Part shown: piece by piece, positions 34,142-43,131 of the stretch
Position numbering within the stretch: the stretch's first letter is position 1
How the letters are laid out: each line of letters begins with the position of its first letter
Assembly: GCA_038230415.1 (NCBI GenBank)
Contig: JBBRNH010000022.1
Location: forward strand, 5,180 to 69,179
Direction of reading: 5' to 3'
DNA length: 64,000 nt
From: JBBRNH01 sp038230415
GTDB taxonomy: Bacteria > Bacteroidota > Bacteroidia > Cytophagales > Spirosomataceae
The notes under the pieces: model-generated
The model's input: only the letters and a program-made list of their open reading frames with translations
Databases searched by the model: none
Told to the model about the DNA's origin: nothing
Position numbers and translations under genes: made by a program

Positions 34142-36805
34142 ATGAAAACCAACCTAAAAACGCTTCTGCCGCCAACAACGGCCCCCGGTTCGGTCTCGGC
34201 CCAGCCGCCTTCGTTCCCAGCCTACACCCGATCGCGGTGGCTGTTGCCGTTGCAACCCGGTCTGTTTCGGGTAGGCTTGCTCCTGCTGCTGCTCTCCGGG
34301 GCTGTTTTTGTGGGGTTCGATGCCTGGGGCAACCGCGAATCGGGTGCCACATTCTCGTTTTTCCTGTTTCATTACGGCCTGGCAATTACGTACTCGGTTA
34401 TGTTGCTGGGCAAAGGACTACACAAATTCTGGCAAGGCCAGGCCATTACGGGCCGTTCGGCACGGTGGGTGGCGTTGCTGCTGTGGCTGATTTCAGCGTT
34501 TGCGCTCAACCGGAACTTCGCCGTTTTTCAGCAATCAACCGGCTGGTTGGTGGTGGCGTTGGTCATAACGGGTACGGCAATGGTCGGCTACGGCTGGCAT
34601 GACGCGCTGACGATCAACGCCCAACGAGTTCTCTATGCGGTGCTGGGGGCAGGTGTTTGGCTTTTGGGCTATGCTGCCGTTTACGTCTCTCCGCTTTATC
34701 CCTGGAGTATTCCCGGCGTGATTGCCCTCGGCATTTCGGTGCATACGTTTGTGCCGACAGTGCTGGTGGTCGCGCTGGGCAAACGCCTGTGGATTGATTA
34801 CCGAACCACCGAACACCTCCGGCCCGGCATCATTACTGGCCTGGTTGCGCCGGTGATTGCGGTCGGAATTTTTGTAGTAACGTGGTCAAACCGGGTTGGT
34901 CAGATCGAGCAGGCGCAGGCCGCGCACGTCACCACCAAAACTACCGACCTGCCCGCCTGGGTGCTGGTGGGTCAAACACTGCCCGCCGACTGGATTACGG
35001 CGCGGCTGTTGCAGGTCGGCAATACGTTTGACGAAGGGCCATTTTCGGGTCGTAGCAGTTTCGGAAATTTTGGCAGTCAGATGGCCTTAGACGACGTAAA
35101 GCAGCACGACCCGCTCGTAGTAATTGCCAACGCGCTGTTTCCGGCCACGTCGCTGCCCGAAACCGATAAAGTCAAACTGCTCAACGTGCTGTTTAATGAG
35201 CGGCACGGCACCGAAGAAAAAATGTGGTCGGGGCGCAACGTAGTTACGCAATCCGTTATCAGTCAGGCCCGTATCTGGCCGCAGTACCGGCTGGCCTACA
35301 CCGAAAAAACGATTCGGGTTCGCAACACCGCCCAGCATACCACCCGCGAGGCCCTCTACACGTTTTATCTGCCCAACGGCGCAACCGTATCGGCTCTCTC
35401 GCTCTGGATCAATGGCCGCGAGGCTCCCGCCCGGCTCACCACCGTTGGCAAGGCTGATACCGCCTATCGAACCATTGTTGGCGTAGAAAGCCGAGACCCG
35501 GCAGTAGCGTTCTGGCAGGAGGGCGGGCGCGTTACGGTGCGGGTCTTTCCGTGCATCGCCGGGCAAGACCGGCAGTTCAAAATCGGCATTACGCAGCCGC
35601 TTACGGTTGCCAACGGGAAACTGACGTTCGAGAATATCGCCTTCGATGGCCCCGGCGCGGGGTTGGCGCAGGAAACGGTGCAACTCGATTTTGCCCAGCC
35701 GCCAACGGGGTTTTCGTCGCCCTGGCTGTTCGACAAACTCGCGGGCAACCGGCTTACCCACACCGGCGGCTATGACCCCGACTGGCAACTGCACTTCGAC
35801 GCACCTACGCTGGCAACCGGGCCGTTTGTGCTGGCAAATAAAGCGTATCACATCACTGATTATCAACCAACTACTGAGGTTTTCAGCCCCGAAACTGTGT
35901 ATCTCGACCTAAACGCGACCTGGAAAGCCGACGAGTTTGATACGGTGGTACAATCGGCCAAACCCCGGCCCGTGTGGGTTTGGGACGATGGGCTGGTGCA
36001 ACTCACCGAACAGAATCAGGGAGAAATCTTTGCCCGGCTTCATCAGCGGCAGTTCACGGTGTTTCCTATTTACCGGATTCAGCACCCCGAAACGGCCCTG
36101 CTCGTCAGCAAAGGCCCAATCACCGGCCCGGTTTTAGCCGATTTGAAGGCCGATGTATTTGCCGAAAACATGACCCGTGCCGCCAAACAAACCGGCCAAC
36201 TGCATACGTTTAGCCTCGATAATCAACTCTCGCCGATGCTGCGTTCGCTGGCCGAGTTGCGGGTATTGGCCGTGATGCCCGGCACCGTTGCCGACTTGAT
36301 GCAGACCGTTTTCGGCCAGAAAACATTTATCGCACCCACCGAATCGGCCACTTCAATAGCCATTCCGCAGGCGGGCATAGTGATTCGGGAAACGGTGGTT
36401 GCCGGGAAAAGAATGCCCGAAAAAGCAGCAACGGGTCAAACCACAGTCGAGAAAACCAGCACGGGGGGTCTTGTCCCGGATCATCTGGCGCGGCTGTTTG
36501 TGTATAATTCGCTGATGCAACAGGTCGGTCGGCGGTATTTCGACAAGTCATACCGCGACGATGAAACGCTGCAAAAACAGGCGCAACAGGCCCATATTCT
36601 CTCGCCGGTGTCAACGCTGATTGTGCTGGAAACCCAGGCTGATTATGATCGCTTCGGCATCAAACGAGACCTAAGCGGCTTAGACAACGCGACTCTGAAA
36701 AGCGACGGAGCCGTGCCGGAACCGCACGAATGGGCCATGATGTTCTTGCTGGCGGGGGTGGCGAGTTGGTTATTCTGGAAAAAACGCCGTCATGCCCGCG
36801 CCTGA
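34142..36805 (+). CDS. MSEP-CTERM sorting-domain protein with VIT domain
   Basis: The 887-residue protein has about seven N-terminal membrane segments (residues ~43-245) and then an extracytoplasmic part with a VIT-like domain (RLAYTEKTIRVRNTAQHTTR near 385, then YTFYLPNGATVSALSLWING). It ends with a sorting signal: VPEPHEW (about 858), a hydrophobic helix (AMMFLLAGVASWLFW) and KKRRHARA. That tripartite tail is what exosortases recognise. The layout and length match the MSEP-CTERM family, the dedicated target of exosortase N, encoded 14 bp inside its 3' end. The motif here is VPEP rather than MSEP. Function beyond sorting is not known. Confidence 0.9.
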   Translation: MKTNLKTLLPPTTAPGSVSAQPPSFPAYTRSRWLLPLQPGLFRVGLLLLLLSGAVFVGFDAWGNRESGATFSFFLFHYGLAITYSVMLLGKGLHKFWQGQAITGRSARWVALLLWLISAFALNRNFAVFQQSTGWLVVALVITGTAMVGYGWHDALTINAQRVLYAVLGAGVWLLGYAAVYVSPLYPWSIPGVIALGISVHTFVPTVLVVALGKRLWIDYRTTEHLRPGIITGLVAPVIAVGIFVVTWSNRVGQIEQAQAAHVTTKTTDLPAWVLVGQTLPADWITARLLQVGNTFDEGPFSGRSSFGNFGSQMALDDVKQHDPLVVIANALFPATSLPETDKVKLLNVLFNERHGTEEKMWSGRNVVTQSVISQARIWPQYRLAYTEKTIRVRNTAQHTTREALYTFYLPNGATVSALSLWINGREAPARLTTVGKADTAYRTIVGVESRDPAVAFWQEGGRVTVRVFPCIAGQDRQFKIGITQPLTVANGKLTFENIAFDGPGAGLAQETVQLDFAQPPTGFSSPWLFDKLAGNRLTHTGGYDPDWQLHFDAPTLATGPFVLANKAYHITDYQPTTEVFSPETVYLDLNATWKADEFDTVVQSAKPRPVWVWDDGLVQLTEQNQGEIFARLHQRQFTVFPIYRIQHPETALLVSKGPITGPVLADLKADVFAENMTRAAKQTGQLHTFSLDNQLSPMLRSLAELRVLAVMPGTVADLMQTVFGQKTFIAPTESATSIAIPQAGIVIRETVVAGKRMPEKAATGQTTVEKTSTGGLVPDHLARLFVYNSLMQQVGRRYFDKSYRDDETLQKQAQQAHILSPVSTLIVLETQADYDRFGIKRDLSGLDNATLKSDGAVPEPHEWAMMFLLAGVASWLFWKKRRHARA

Positions 36806-37862
36806 TCTCACCACCGCCCTGATGCTCGTTGCCCTGCTGTGGGTTGGCTGGCAAAGTCGCTGGACGGGCCGCCTACTGGCTTTGCTGTTACTGTCGCCCG
36901 CGCTGAACTATGGCTTTGCCGTATTTGGTTTTGAACTCCGGCTGGCTCTCAGCGCGTGGGCCGGGCAATTGCTTCAACTGGCTGGCCTGAACGTTCAGGT
37001 GTCGGGTAACGTGCTGACTACCAACGGCATCGAGATGGCCGTTGATCCCGCCTGCGCGGGTCTGCACCTGACGGGCGTATCGCTGGCAGTGGCAGTGCTG
37101 GCCGTAATCTGGCACGAACGACAGGCCCAAAAATCGCTGTCGTGGCCGGTGATGGCCGGTTTTGGCATGGTATCGTTCGGGTTGACGCTGCTCTGCAATC
37201 TGCTCCGAATTGTGGTGCTGGTGGCGTTTCGGCTTGGCCCCGGCACTCTGGCGCACGAAGCCGTTGGGTTGGTCTGCGTGGCGGTTTATGCTTGGTTGCC
37301 GGTGTATGAGCTGGCCGGTTGGCTGGTGCGTTTCGCCGGGAAACCAGCCCCAAAAACCGCAGCCATCCAGCCCGTTTCCCGGCTTCGGCGGTGGCAACCG
37401 TTGCTGACCGGCGTGTTAGTGCTGGGCGTTGGCGCGGGCATCATGGCCTACACCGCCCGGCCTGCGCCGACGCAATCAGCAATAAATCAACGGCTTGTGT
37501 TTAATCCGGGTGCCGGGTTTGTGCGGCAGAATCTCCCGAACGGCTTCGTGAAATTCAATAACACGAATACGCTGATTTACGTGAAACCCCTGCCCGACTG
37601 GTGGAGTGCCGAACACAGCCCGGCGGTGTGCTGGCGGGGCAGCGGCTACGAACTTCGGCACATCCGGCCCGCCATCGTCAACGGCCATCCGGCCTACGTG
37701 GCCGAATTGCAGAAACCGGGGCAGCCCGCCCTGCAAACCGCCTGGTGGTTCACCAATGGCCGACATACCACCATCGGGCAGGTTGATTTCCGGGGGAGAA
37801 TGTTGCGCGGAGAACCGGGGTTTGCGCTGGTAAATGTGACAACAAAAAGCCCCCGGTTTTAG
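36792..37862 (+). CDS. xrtN: Exosortase N
   Basis: The 356-residue protein is a multi-pass membrane protein (about residues 10-210) with the exosortase triad: cysteine in VDPACAGLHL (about 88), arginine in LLCNLLRIVVLVAF (about 140) and histidine in TLAHEAVGLVC (about 155). A periplasmic domain of about 120 residues follows, with SPAVCWRGSGYELRHI. Exosortases cleave PEP-CTERM-type tails and transfer the protein to another acceptor. It overlaps the MSEP-CTERM gene by 14 bp, which defines the XrtN type. The TAG stop lies inside a hairpin that terminates the convergent gene. Confidence 0.9.
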   Translation: MPAPDLTTALMLVALLWVGWQSRWTGRLLALLLLSPALNYGFAVFGFELRLALSAWAGQLLQLAGLNVQVSGNVLTTNGIEMAVDPACAGLHLTGVSLAVAVLAVIWHERQAQKSLSWPVMAGFGMVSFGLTLLCNLLRIVVLVAFRLGPGTLAHEAVGLVCVAVYAWLPVYELAGWLVRFAGKPAPKTAAIQPVSRLRRWQPLLTGVLVLGVGAGIMAYTARPAPTQSAINQRLVFNPGAGFVRQNLPNGFVKFNNTNTLIYVKPLPDWWSAEHSPAVCWRGSGYELRHIRPAIVNGHPAYVAELQKPGQPALQTAWWFTNGRHTTIGQVDFRGRMLRGEPGFALVNVTTKSPRF

Positions 37863-37869
37863 CCGGGGG
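37845..37869 (-). terminator. Rho-independent terminator of the LolA-like gene, overlapping the xrtN stop
   Basis: CCCCCGG (37850-37856) and CCGGGGG (37863-37869) form a perfect 7-bp stem. On the minus strand it is followed by CTTTTTG, so it ends the LolA-like transcript. The TAG stop of xrtN (37860-37862) is in the loop. Confidence 0.82.
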
Positions 37870-37897
37870 TGTGGTAGTGCCGACAATCCTGCCGGTG

Positions 37898-38602
37898 TTA
37901 CTTCACCACAAAATCAGACTCTTTCGCGCCGGTGTTGATTTTGACTTTGTCAACGCTCATCGTCATGGCCCGCCCGCCCGACTGCACAATGCTGGTGGGG
38001 TATTTCAAGCCTTTGAAATCTTTGTAATCGTTATACACCATCGTCTGGGTTACGTCGCGGCCCTGCATTTTCTGGCTCGTTACGGTCTGCACTTTCAGGC
38101 CCGATTCTTTGTCGTAAAAATCAGTCCAGCTTCCCGACCCGTCGGCGGCTGAGTGGGTGATTTTATAGGCATCCTTTCCGTTCACTTTTTCTACGCCATC
38201 GAGGGTGTTTTTCAGGCTCATTGCCGCGTAGTTCAGTTCGGGGAACATCGTTGCCTGCAAAATACCGGCCTGGGCTTCTTTGCCCTCCAGCACACGGCTT
38301 CCCTGCATGCCACCCATGCCCATTTTGGTGCCGTCGGAGGTCATCCGCATCACTTCCATACCGCTGGCGTTGATCACCATACTCGACTTGTTGGGAGCCA
38401 TCGCCTTGCGGGTCATCATAATCGGGCCGCGCTCGGTTTCTGCCGACATCTCAACGGTCATGTCTTTGATGCCCGCCACAAACTCTTTGCCACCGATGGC
38501 AGCAACGTATTTATCCATGACCTGCTCGGCGGTCATATCCTGAGCCGTAGCGAATTGGGCTGTTGCTACGGCGATTAACAGAGTAAATGCAATTTGTTTC
38601 AT
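37898..38602 (-). CDS. LolA-like outer-membrane lipoprotein-sorting family protein
   Basis: The 234-residue protein has a signal peptide (MKQIAFTLLIAVATAQFATAQ) and begins DMTAEQVMDKYVAAIGGKEF, the usual opening of Bacteroidota LolA-like proteins. Further strands such as AYKITHSAADGSGSWTDFYD and LKVQTVTSQ fit an unclosed beta-barrel that holds lipid. It is probably periplasmic. It is methionine-rich at about residues 80-100 (MRMTSDGTKMGMGGMQG), which is unusual. Lipoprotein transport is inferred from the fold only. Confidence 0.75.
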   Translation of the reverse strand: MKQIAFTLLIAVATAQFATAQDMTAEQVMDKYVAAIGGKEFVAGIKDMTVEMSAETERGPIMMTRKAMAPNKSSMVINASGMEVMRMTSDGTKMGMGGMQGSRVLEGKEAQAGILQATMFPELNYAAMSLKNTLDGVEKVNGKDAYKITHSAADGSGSWTDFYDKESGLKVQTVTSQKMQGRDVTQTMVYNDYKDFKGLKYPTSIVQSGGRAMTMSVDKVKINTGAKESDFVVK

Positions 38603-38687
38603 TTGAATTGGTTTTTACGGGTTTTGATTGAAAACGATAAATAAGGTTTAACGGCTTGCAGAAGACACATATCTGCCACTAAGCTAA

Positions 38688-39629
38688 CTACGAGCCACGA
38701 ACCACCACCTTCGGCCCTTGCCGGTTGATTTCTGACACGTAACACTCGCTCATAATCTCGGCTTCGGCAAAGGCCGCCTGCATCGCCACGCCCACGCGCC
38801 GGGCCGTTGGTTCGTCGCGGCAGAGGGCAAACAGCGACGGCCCCGACCCCGAAATGCTGCATCCCAGCGCACCGTTGGCAAGGGCAGCCTGCTTCACCTC
38901 CTGAAACTGCGGAATCAGAATCGAGCGGACGGGTTCGATGATTACGTCCACCAACGACCGACTAATCAACTCATAATCAGGCTTCATCAGGCCCGCAATC
39001 AGTCCGGCCACGTTGCCCATCTGGGTAATGGTATTTCGGAGCGAGACCTCGTTTTTCAGGATAAAGCGGGCATCTTTCGTATTCACTTCAACGTCGGGAT
39101 GCACGAGCGTGGCAAACAGACCGGCGGGCGTTTCGATCTTTACGACATCCAACGGCGCGTAACTCCTGACAATCACAAACCCGCCCAGCAGACTCGGCCC
39201 CACGTTATCGGCGTGGGCCGACCCACAGGCAATCCGCTCGCCCTCCATGGCAAAGGGCAACAGGTCAAGCACGGGCAGGGGACTACCGAGGAGTTTATTA
39301 ATGGCAAACACCCCCGCCACCGCACTGGCCGCGCTGGACCCTAAGCCGCTGCCGAGGGGCATCTGTTTATGCAGCACCACGTCAACGCCCACGTCGGTTC
39401 GGCGGGTGAATTGCAGGTATCGTTCAATGGCAATACCCGCCGTGTTGCGGCCCGTTTCGCGGGGCAGCCGCCCACCATCGCCGGTGATGTTGGTAATGGT
39501 CACGCCCGGTTCATCGCGCCGGGTAAGCGTCACCACGTCGCCGGGTTCATCAACGGCGAAGCCAAAAATATCGAACCCGCAGGCCACGTTGGCAACGGTG
39601 GCGGGGGCAAAAACGGTGATTTCGTTCAC
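38688..39629 (-). CDS. thrB: Homoserine kinase
   Basis: The 313-residue protein is a GHMP kinase: APATVANVACGFDIFGFAV at the N-terminus, the ATP-binding loop PLGSGLGSSAASAVAG (about 90-105) and SISGSGPSLFALC near the C-terminus. It phosphorylates homoserine in threonine synthesis. No thrA or thrC is adjacent on the visible strand, although it could begin an operon cut off by rearrangement. Length is normal. Confidence 0.94.
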   Translation of the reverse strand: MNEITVFAPATVANVACGFDIFGFAVDEPGDVVTLTRRDEPGVTITNITGDGGRLPRETGRNTAGIAIERYLQFTRRTDVGVDVVLHKQMPLGSGLGSSAASAVAGVFAINKLLGSPLPVLDLLPFAMEGERIACGSAHADNVGPSLLGGFVIVRSYAPLDVVKIETPAGLFATLVHPDVEVNTKDARFILKNEVSLRNTITQMGNVAGLIAGLMKPDYELISRSLVDVIIEPVRSILIPQFQEVKQAALANGALGCSISGSGPSLFALCRDEPTARRVGVAMQAAFAEAEIMSECYVSEINRQGPKVVVRGS

Positions 39630-39714
39630 AGGGTATCGGCAGGAGGCTTATCAACGGCAAAACTACAAAGTATGCCCCATAACCGTTGGCTGATTTCGGT
39701 GAGTACTCCGTTTC

Positions 39715-39791
39715 CCACAGCTTAGGGGCAGTGGGCGGTAGGAATGTGATGGAAACATAGTACCCGAAACGCCACAGCTTAGGGGCGGTGG
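39715..39791. repeat. Two direct copies of a 20-bp CCACAGCTTAGGGGC element
   Basis: CCACAGCTTAGGGGCAGTGG (39715-39734) and CCACAGCTTAGGGGCGGTGG (39772-39791) differ at one base and lie between thrB and the TetR gene. Each has CCAC/GTGG ends. Related copies occur at 57770-57787 and 57825-57842, so this is a dispersed repeat family. Confidence 0.82.
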
Positions 39792-39799
39792 CCGACTTG

Positions 39800-40480
39800 T
39801 CAGCAATCGCCATCCAACGATGAAAACAGCAGGTGCCGCAAAAAAGCCAGCAGCTCATCATCCGTTTGCTGCCCGCCAAAATCAGTCAGCGACGGCAGGT
39901 GCTGCATGAAAAACGCCTGATAATGCGCCGTTTCGATGAGTGAACTGGCCCTCGACCGGGCATACCGATAATCGGGCCGGTACTCCAGAATCATCCCGGC
40001 AATGCGCCCGCAGAGGTCTTTGTAGGGCTTGAACAACTGCTGCCGGTTGTCGTCGGTAACGTGGCGGGTGAGGTAGGCTTTGCTGGCTTCCCGAATCACG
40101 ATGCCGTGCAGGGTCTGGATGTCCATATCACCGTCAGCCGGTTGTGAGCGGTCTTTCAGGAGTAGTACGCGCAGCACACGCTCCAACTTTTCACGCGGGT
40201 CGGTGAGGTTGTTGGTCTGAAAAACTAACTGATAGTCAAGCCATTGCCAGTACCAGGCCACTAAATAAACCAGCAGCCGGTGTTTGTTCTCGAAGTAGCG
40301 GTAGATGCTGGCTTCTTTGGTATTGATGCCGTTGGCGAGTTTACGGAATGTGGTGTCTTCGAAGCCCAATTCATCAAAAAGAGTGATGCCCTGCCGAACA
40401 ATCCGGCGACCAAGTTCGCTGTTTTCGGGGTCGCGCAGAAACAGATGCTCATTCATGCGGATTGATACACGGTAGTTCAT
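39800..40480 (-). CDS. TetR-family transcriptional regulator
   Basis: The 226-residue protein has an N-terminal HTH (LFDELGFEDTTFRKLANGIN then TKEASIYRYFENKHRLLVYL), the TetR DNA-binding domain, followed by a helical ligand-binding region. It is divergent from the ABC-HlyD-TolC export genes (167 bp apart) and is the likely local regulator of them. The intergenic region is AT-rich; TATCTTTA on the minus strand (around 40609-40616) is a possible -7 element. The inducer is unknown. A later ATG at 40456 would shorten it by 8 residues. Confidence 0.88.
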   Translation of the reverse strand: MNYRVSIRMNEHLFLRDPENSELGRRIVRQGITLFDELGFEDTTFRKLANGINTKEASIYRYFENKHRLLVYLVAWYWQWLDYQLVFQTNNLTDPREKLERVLRVLLLKDRSQPADGDMDIQTLHGIVIREASKAYLTRHVTDDNRQQLFKPYKDLCGRIAGMILEYRPDYRYARSRASSLIETAHYQAFFMQHLPSLTDFGGQQTDDELLAFLRHLLFSSLDGDC

Positions 40481-40647
40481 TCGGTAGGCGTTAAGAGACG
40501 GCTTAGGTAAGACTAAAAAGAAGGTACTATTAAAATTAGATTAAAAAAAATACTGGATTACACGCAGAATAATAAACTATTCGAGCGCGGTAAAAGTTGT
40601 AATCGTAGTAAAGATAGCAATACTATCTATTTATTAAAACCAGATTA

Positions 40648-41649
40648 ATGTCAACAATCGCTTTTCCGTCCGCTCCGCCCCCCTCACCCATGCAGCGGTT
40701 ATTTCGGCTCCTCGGCACCGAAAAACGGGATATTTATTACGTCTATCTCTACGCCATCGTTACGGGGCTGATCGGCCTGTCGCTGCCACTTGGCATTCAG
40801 GCCGTGTTCAACTTAGTGCAGAGCGGTGCCGTTTTCAGTTCGATTTACCTGCTCATCGGCTTAGTTATTGTGGGTGTGATCATCACCGGGCTGCTACTCA
40901 TCGGGCAGACAACATTAGTCGAACTTATTCAGCAGCGCATTTTTGCGAAAGCAGCCTTTGAGTTTACCTACCGCCTGCCCCGCATCACTCCCGATGCCCT
41001 CGAACCGTATTACCCGCCCGAACTGATGAACCGCTTTTTTGACGTGTTGACGATTCAAAAGGGCTTGCCCAAACTCCTGATTGACCTCACAGCGGCTGCG
41101 GTACAGATTATTTTCGGGATTATTTTGCTGTCGTTCTATCATCCGGTGTTTCTCGCCTTTGGCTTATTCACGGTGCTGATGATTGTGGGCGTGGTGCTGA
41201 TAAATGGCCGTAAAGCATTAAGAACCAGCTTAAACGAATCGAAATACAAATACAAGGTGGTGGGGTGGCTGCAGGACATGGGCCGCGACCTAAGCTACTA
41301 CCGGCAACCCGATACCGACCTCGAACCCATTGACCGGATGGACGAATTGGTGGCGAATTACCTCAACTACCGTAATCAGCATTTCGGCGTTCTGAAACGA
41401 TTTTATGGCAATGCCGTGGCCTTCAAAACCATCGTTACGGGTGGGCTGCTCATCATCGGCACGGTGCTGGTTGTGGGCCGGGGCATGACGATGGGGCAGT
41501 TTGTGGCCGCCGAAGTCGTGATTGTGTTGATTACCAGCTCAGTCGAAAAACTGACCATGAACATTGATGTTGTTTTTGACCTGCTCACGGCGGTCGAAAA
41601 AATGGGGGTAGTAACGGATTTACCGTTAGAAGAGAACAGTAATGTATGA
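40648..41649 (+). CDS. ABC transporter membrane domain protein lacking the ATPase domain
   Basis: The 333-residue protein has the type 1 exporter membrane domain: about six hydrophobic helices, LGIQAVFNLVQSGAVFSSIY and long coupling helices. It ends VVTDLPLEENSNV, where the linker to the nucleotide-binding domain normally begins. No Walker A, signature or Walker B motif is present here or in the next 100 bp. The last two residues and the TGA lie in an AT-rich repeat (41641-41746). HlyD and TolC genes follow. It may be a truncated gene or a naturally ATPase-less subunit that borrows an ATPase from elsewhere. Confidence 0.82.
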   Translation: MSTIAFPSAPPPSPMQRLFRLLGTEKRDIYYVYLYAIVTGLIGLSLPLGIQAVFNLVQSGAVFSSIYLLIGLVIVGVIITGLLLIGQTTLVELIQQRIFAKAAFEFTYRLPRITPDALEPYYPPELMNRFFDVLTIQKGLPKLLIDLTAAAVQIIFGIILLSFYHPVFLAFGLFTVLMIVGVVLINGRKALRTSLNESKYKYKVVGWLQDMGRDLSYYRQPDTDLEPIDRMDELVANYLNYRNQHFGVLKRFYGNAVAFKTIVTGGLLIIGTVLVVGRGMTMGQFVAAEVVIVLITSSVEKLTMNIDVVFDLLTAVEKMGVVTDLPLEENSNV

Positions 41650-41746
41650 TGTATGATGGTCTAAACGCTAAATTTCAACTGTACATTTTATATCATACAT
41701 AATACATCATACACACTACATCATGCACAATGCATCATACATTGTT
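41641..41746. repeat. AT-rich inverted repeat of ATGTATGATG units between the ABC and HlyD genes
   Basis: AATGTATGATGTATGATGG (41641-41659) is inverted as CATCATACATTG near 41734-41745, with further copies such as TACATCATG and AATACATCATAC between. The TGA stop of the ABC gene is at 41647-41649 inside the first unit. It fills the whole gap before the HlyD start at 41752. Confidence 0.82.
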
Positions 41747-41751
41747 TCCTT

Positions 41752-43116
41752 ATGTTAAACCTCTCCAACCACCGCATAAACCCAGCACTCTGGGAGCATT
41801 ATCCGCTTAAAACGCTCCATAACCTGCCCAACCCCAAAGCCGGACGGCAATTAGCCCGCTGGATGCTGGTTTTCTTAGTAGTACTGCTGCTGGTACTGTT
41901 TTTGCCCTGGACCCAAACCATTGACGGAACCGGCTCCGTAACGGCCCTCACGGCGCAGGATCGCCCCCAAACCATTCAGAACGCCATTGCCGGGCGTATC
42001 GAACGCTGGGTAGTGCAGGAAGGGCAGGCGGTGAAAAAGGGCGATACGCTGGCCGTGATCTCCGAAATCAAAGATGAATATTTCGACCCCAATCTGCCGC
42101 TCCGATTGCGCGAACAACTCGCGGCCAAACAGGGCAGTTTGGCTGCCACCGTCACCAAAATTACGGCCCTCGATGCCCAGATTTCGGCTCTCGAAGCGGG
42201 CGTTGGCATTAAGTTGGCCTCGGCCCGCAACAAGGTGAAACAGGGCCGATTTAAGGTCATCAGCGACAGCACTGACCTCGTGGCCCAGCGCACCAACTAC
42301 CGCATTGCCAGCGACCGGCTGGCCCGCTCCGAAAAAATGAACCGCGACGGGCTGATCTCGCTCACCGACTTAGAAACCCGGCGGCTTAAACTCCAGGAAG
42401 ACTACGCCAAAGTGATTTCGCAGGAGAACAAACTCAACGGCTCGCGGCAGGAACTCATCAACGCCCAACTTGACCTGGGCGCGATTCAGGCCGATTTTCA
42501 GGAGAAACGCGCCAAAACCCTCTCTGACCGGGCTTCGGCAGTGTCGTACCGGGCCGAGGGCGGGGGCGAAATCGCCAAACTTCAGAACAAAATCAGCAGC
42601 GTAGCCGTGCGGCAGGGGCTATACGTTATTCGCGCCCCGCAGTCGGGATTTTTGGTAAAAGCCATGAAAATGGGCCTCGGCGAGACCATCAAAGAGGGCG
42701 AGGCCATTGCCACGCTGCAACCCGCCAACCCAACGGTAGCCGTAGAACTGTACGTGAAATCGATGGATGTACCACTCATCGAGCGGGGTCGCAAGGTGCG
42801 GTTGCAGTTTGACGGCTGGCCGGCGGTGCAGTTTTCGGGGTGGCCGTCGGTGGCGGTCGGCACGTTTGGCGGCACCGTCGCCGTGATTGATGCCGTCAGT
42901 AGCACCAATGGCAAATACCGGCTGTTAGTGAAACCGGCCAAAGACGACTCAACGGAGAGAAGCCACCCCTGGCCCCCGCAACTGCGCTTAGGATCAGGGA
43001 TTTATGGCTGGGTTATGCTCGATGATGTGCCGGTTTGGTATGAGCTCTGGCGGCAGGTAAACGGCTTCCCGCCGAGTTTGAAAGAAGAATCGAGCGAGGT
43101 AATAAAGAAGAAATAG
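41752..43116 (+). CDS. HlyD-family periplasmic adaptor protein
   Basis: The 454-residue protein has one N-terminal membrane segment (WMLVFLVVLLLVLFLPW, about residues 42-58), a lipoyl-like strand pair (AIAGRIERWVVQEGQAVKKGDTLAVI in parts: GRIERWVVQEGQAV near 82), a long coiled-coil (about 115-280) and a C-terminal beta-barrel (YVIRAPQSGFLVKAMKMGLG). This is the adaptor linking an inner-membrane exporter to TolC. It is the second gene of the export operon, followed by TolC. It is longer than many efflux adaptors, closer to type I secretion HlyD. Confidence 0.9.
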   Translation: MLNLSNHRINPALWEHYPLKTLHNLPNPKAGRQLARWMLVFLVVLLLVLFLPWTQTIDGTGSVTALTAQDRPQTIQNAIAGRIERWVVQEGQAVKKGDTLAVISEIKDEYFDPNLPLRLREQLAAKQGSLAATVTKITALDAQISALEAGVGIKLASARNKVKQGRFKVISDSTDLVAQRTNYRIASDRLARSEKMNRDGLISLTDLETRRLKLQEDYAKVISQENKLNGSRQELINAQLDLGAIQADFQEKRAKTLSDRASAVSYRAEGGGEIAKLQNKISSVAVRQGLYVIRAPQSGFLVKAMKMGLGETIKEGEAIATLQPANPTVAVELYVKSMDVPLIERGRKVRLQFDGWPAVQFSGWPSVAVGTFGGTVAVIDAVSSTNGKYRLLVKPAKDDSTERSHPWPPQLRLGSGIYGWVMLDDVPVWYELWRQVNGFPPSLKEESSEVIKKK

Positions 43117-43131
43117 TATGTTTTAGTGTGT

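Noticed and set aside
38599..38862. 87-codon minus-strand frame overlapping the thrB 3' end
   Set aside because: Out-of-frame shadow of thrB, which has complete GHMP motifs.
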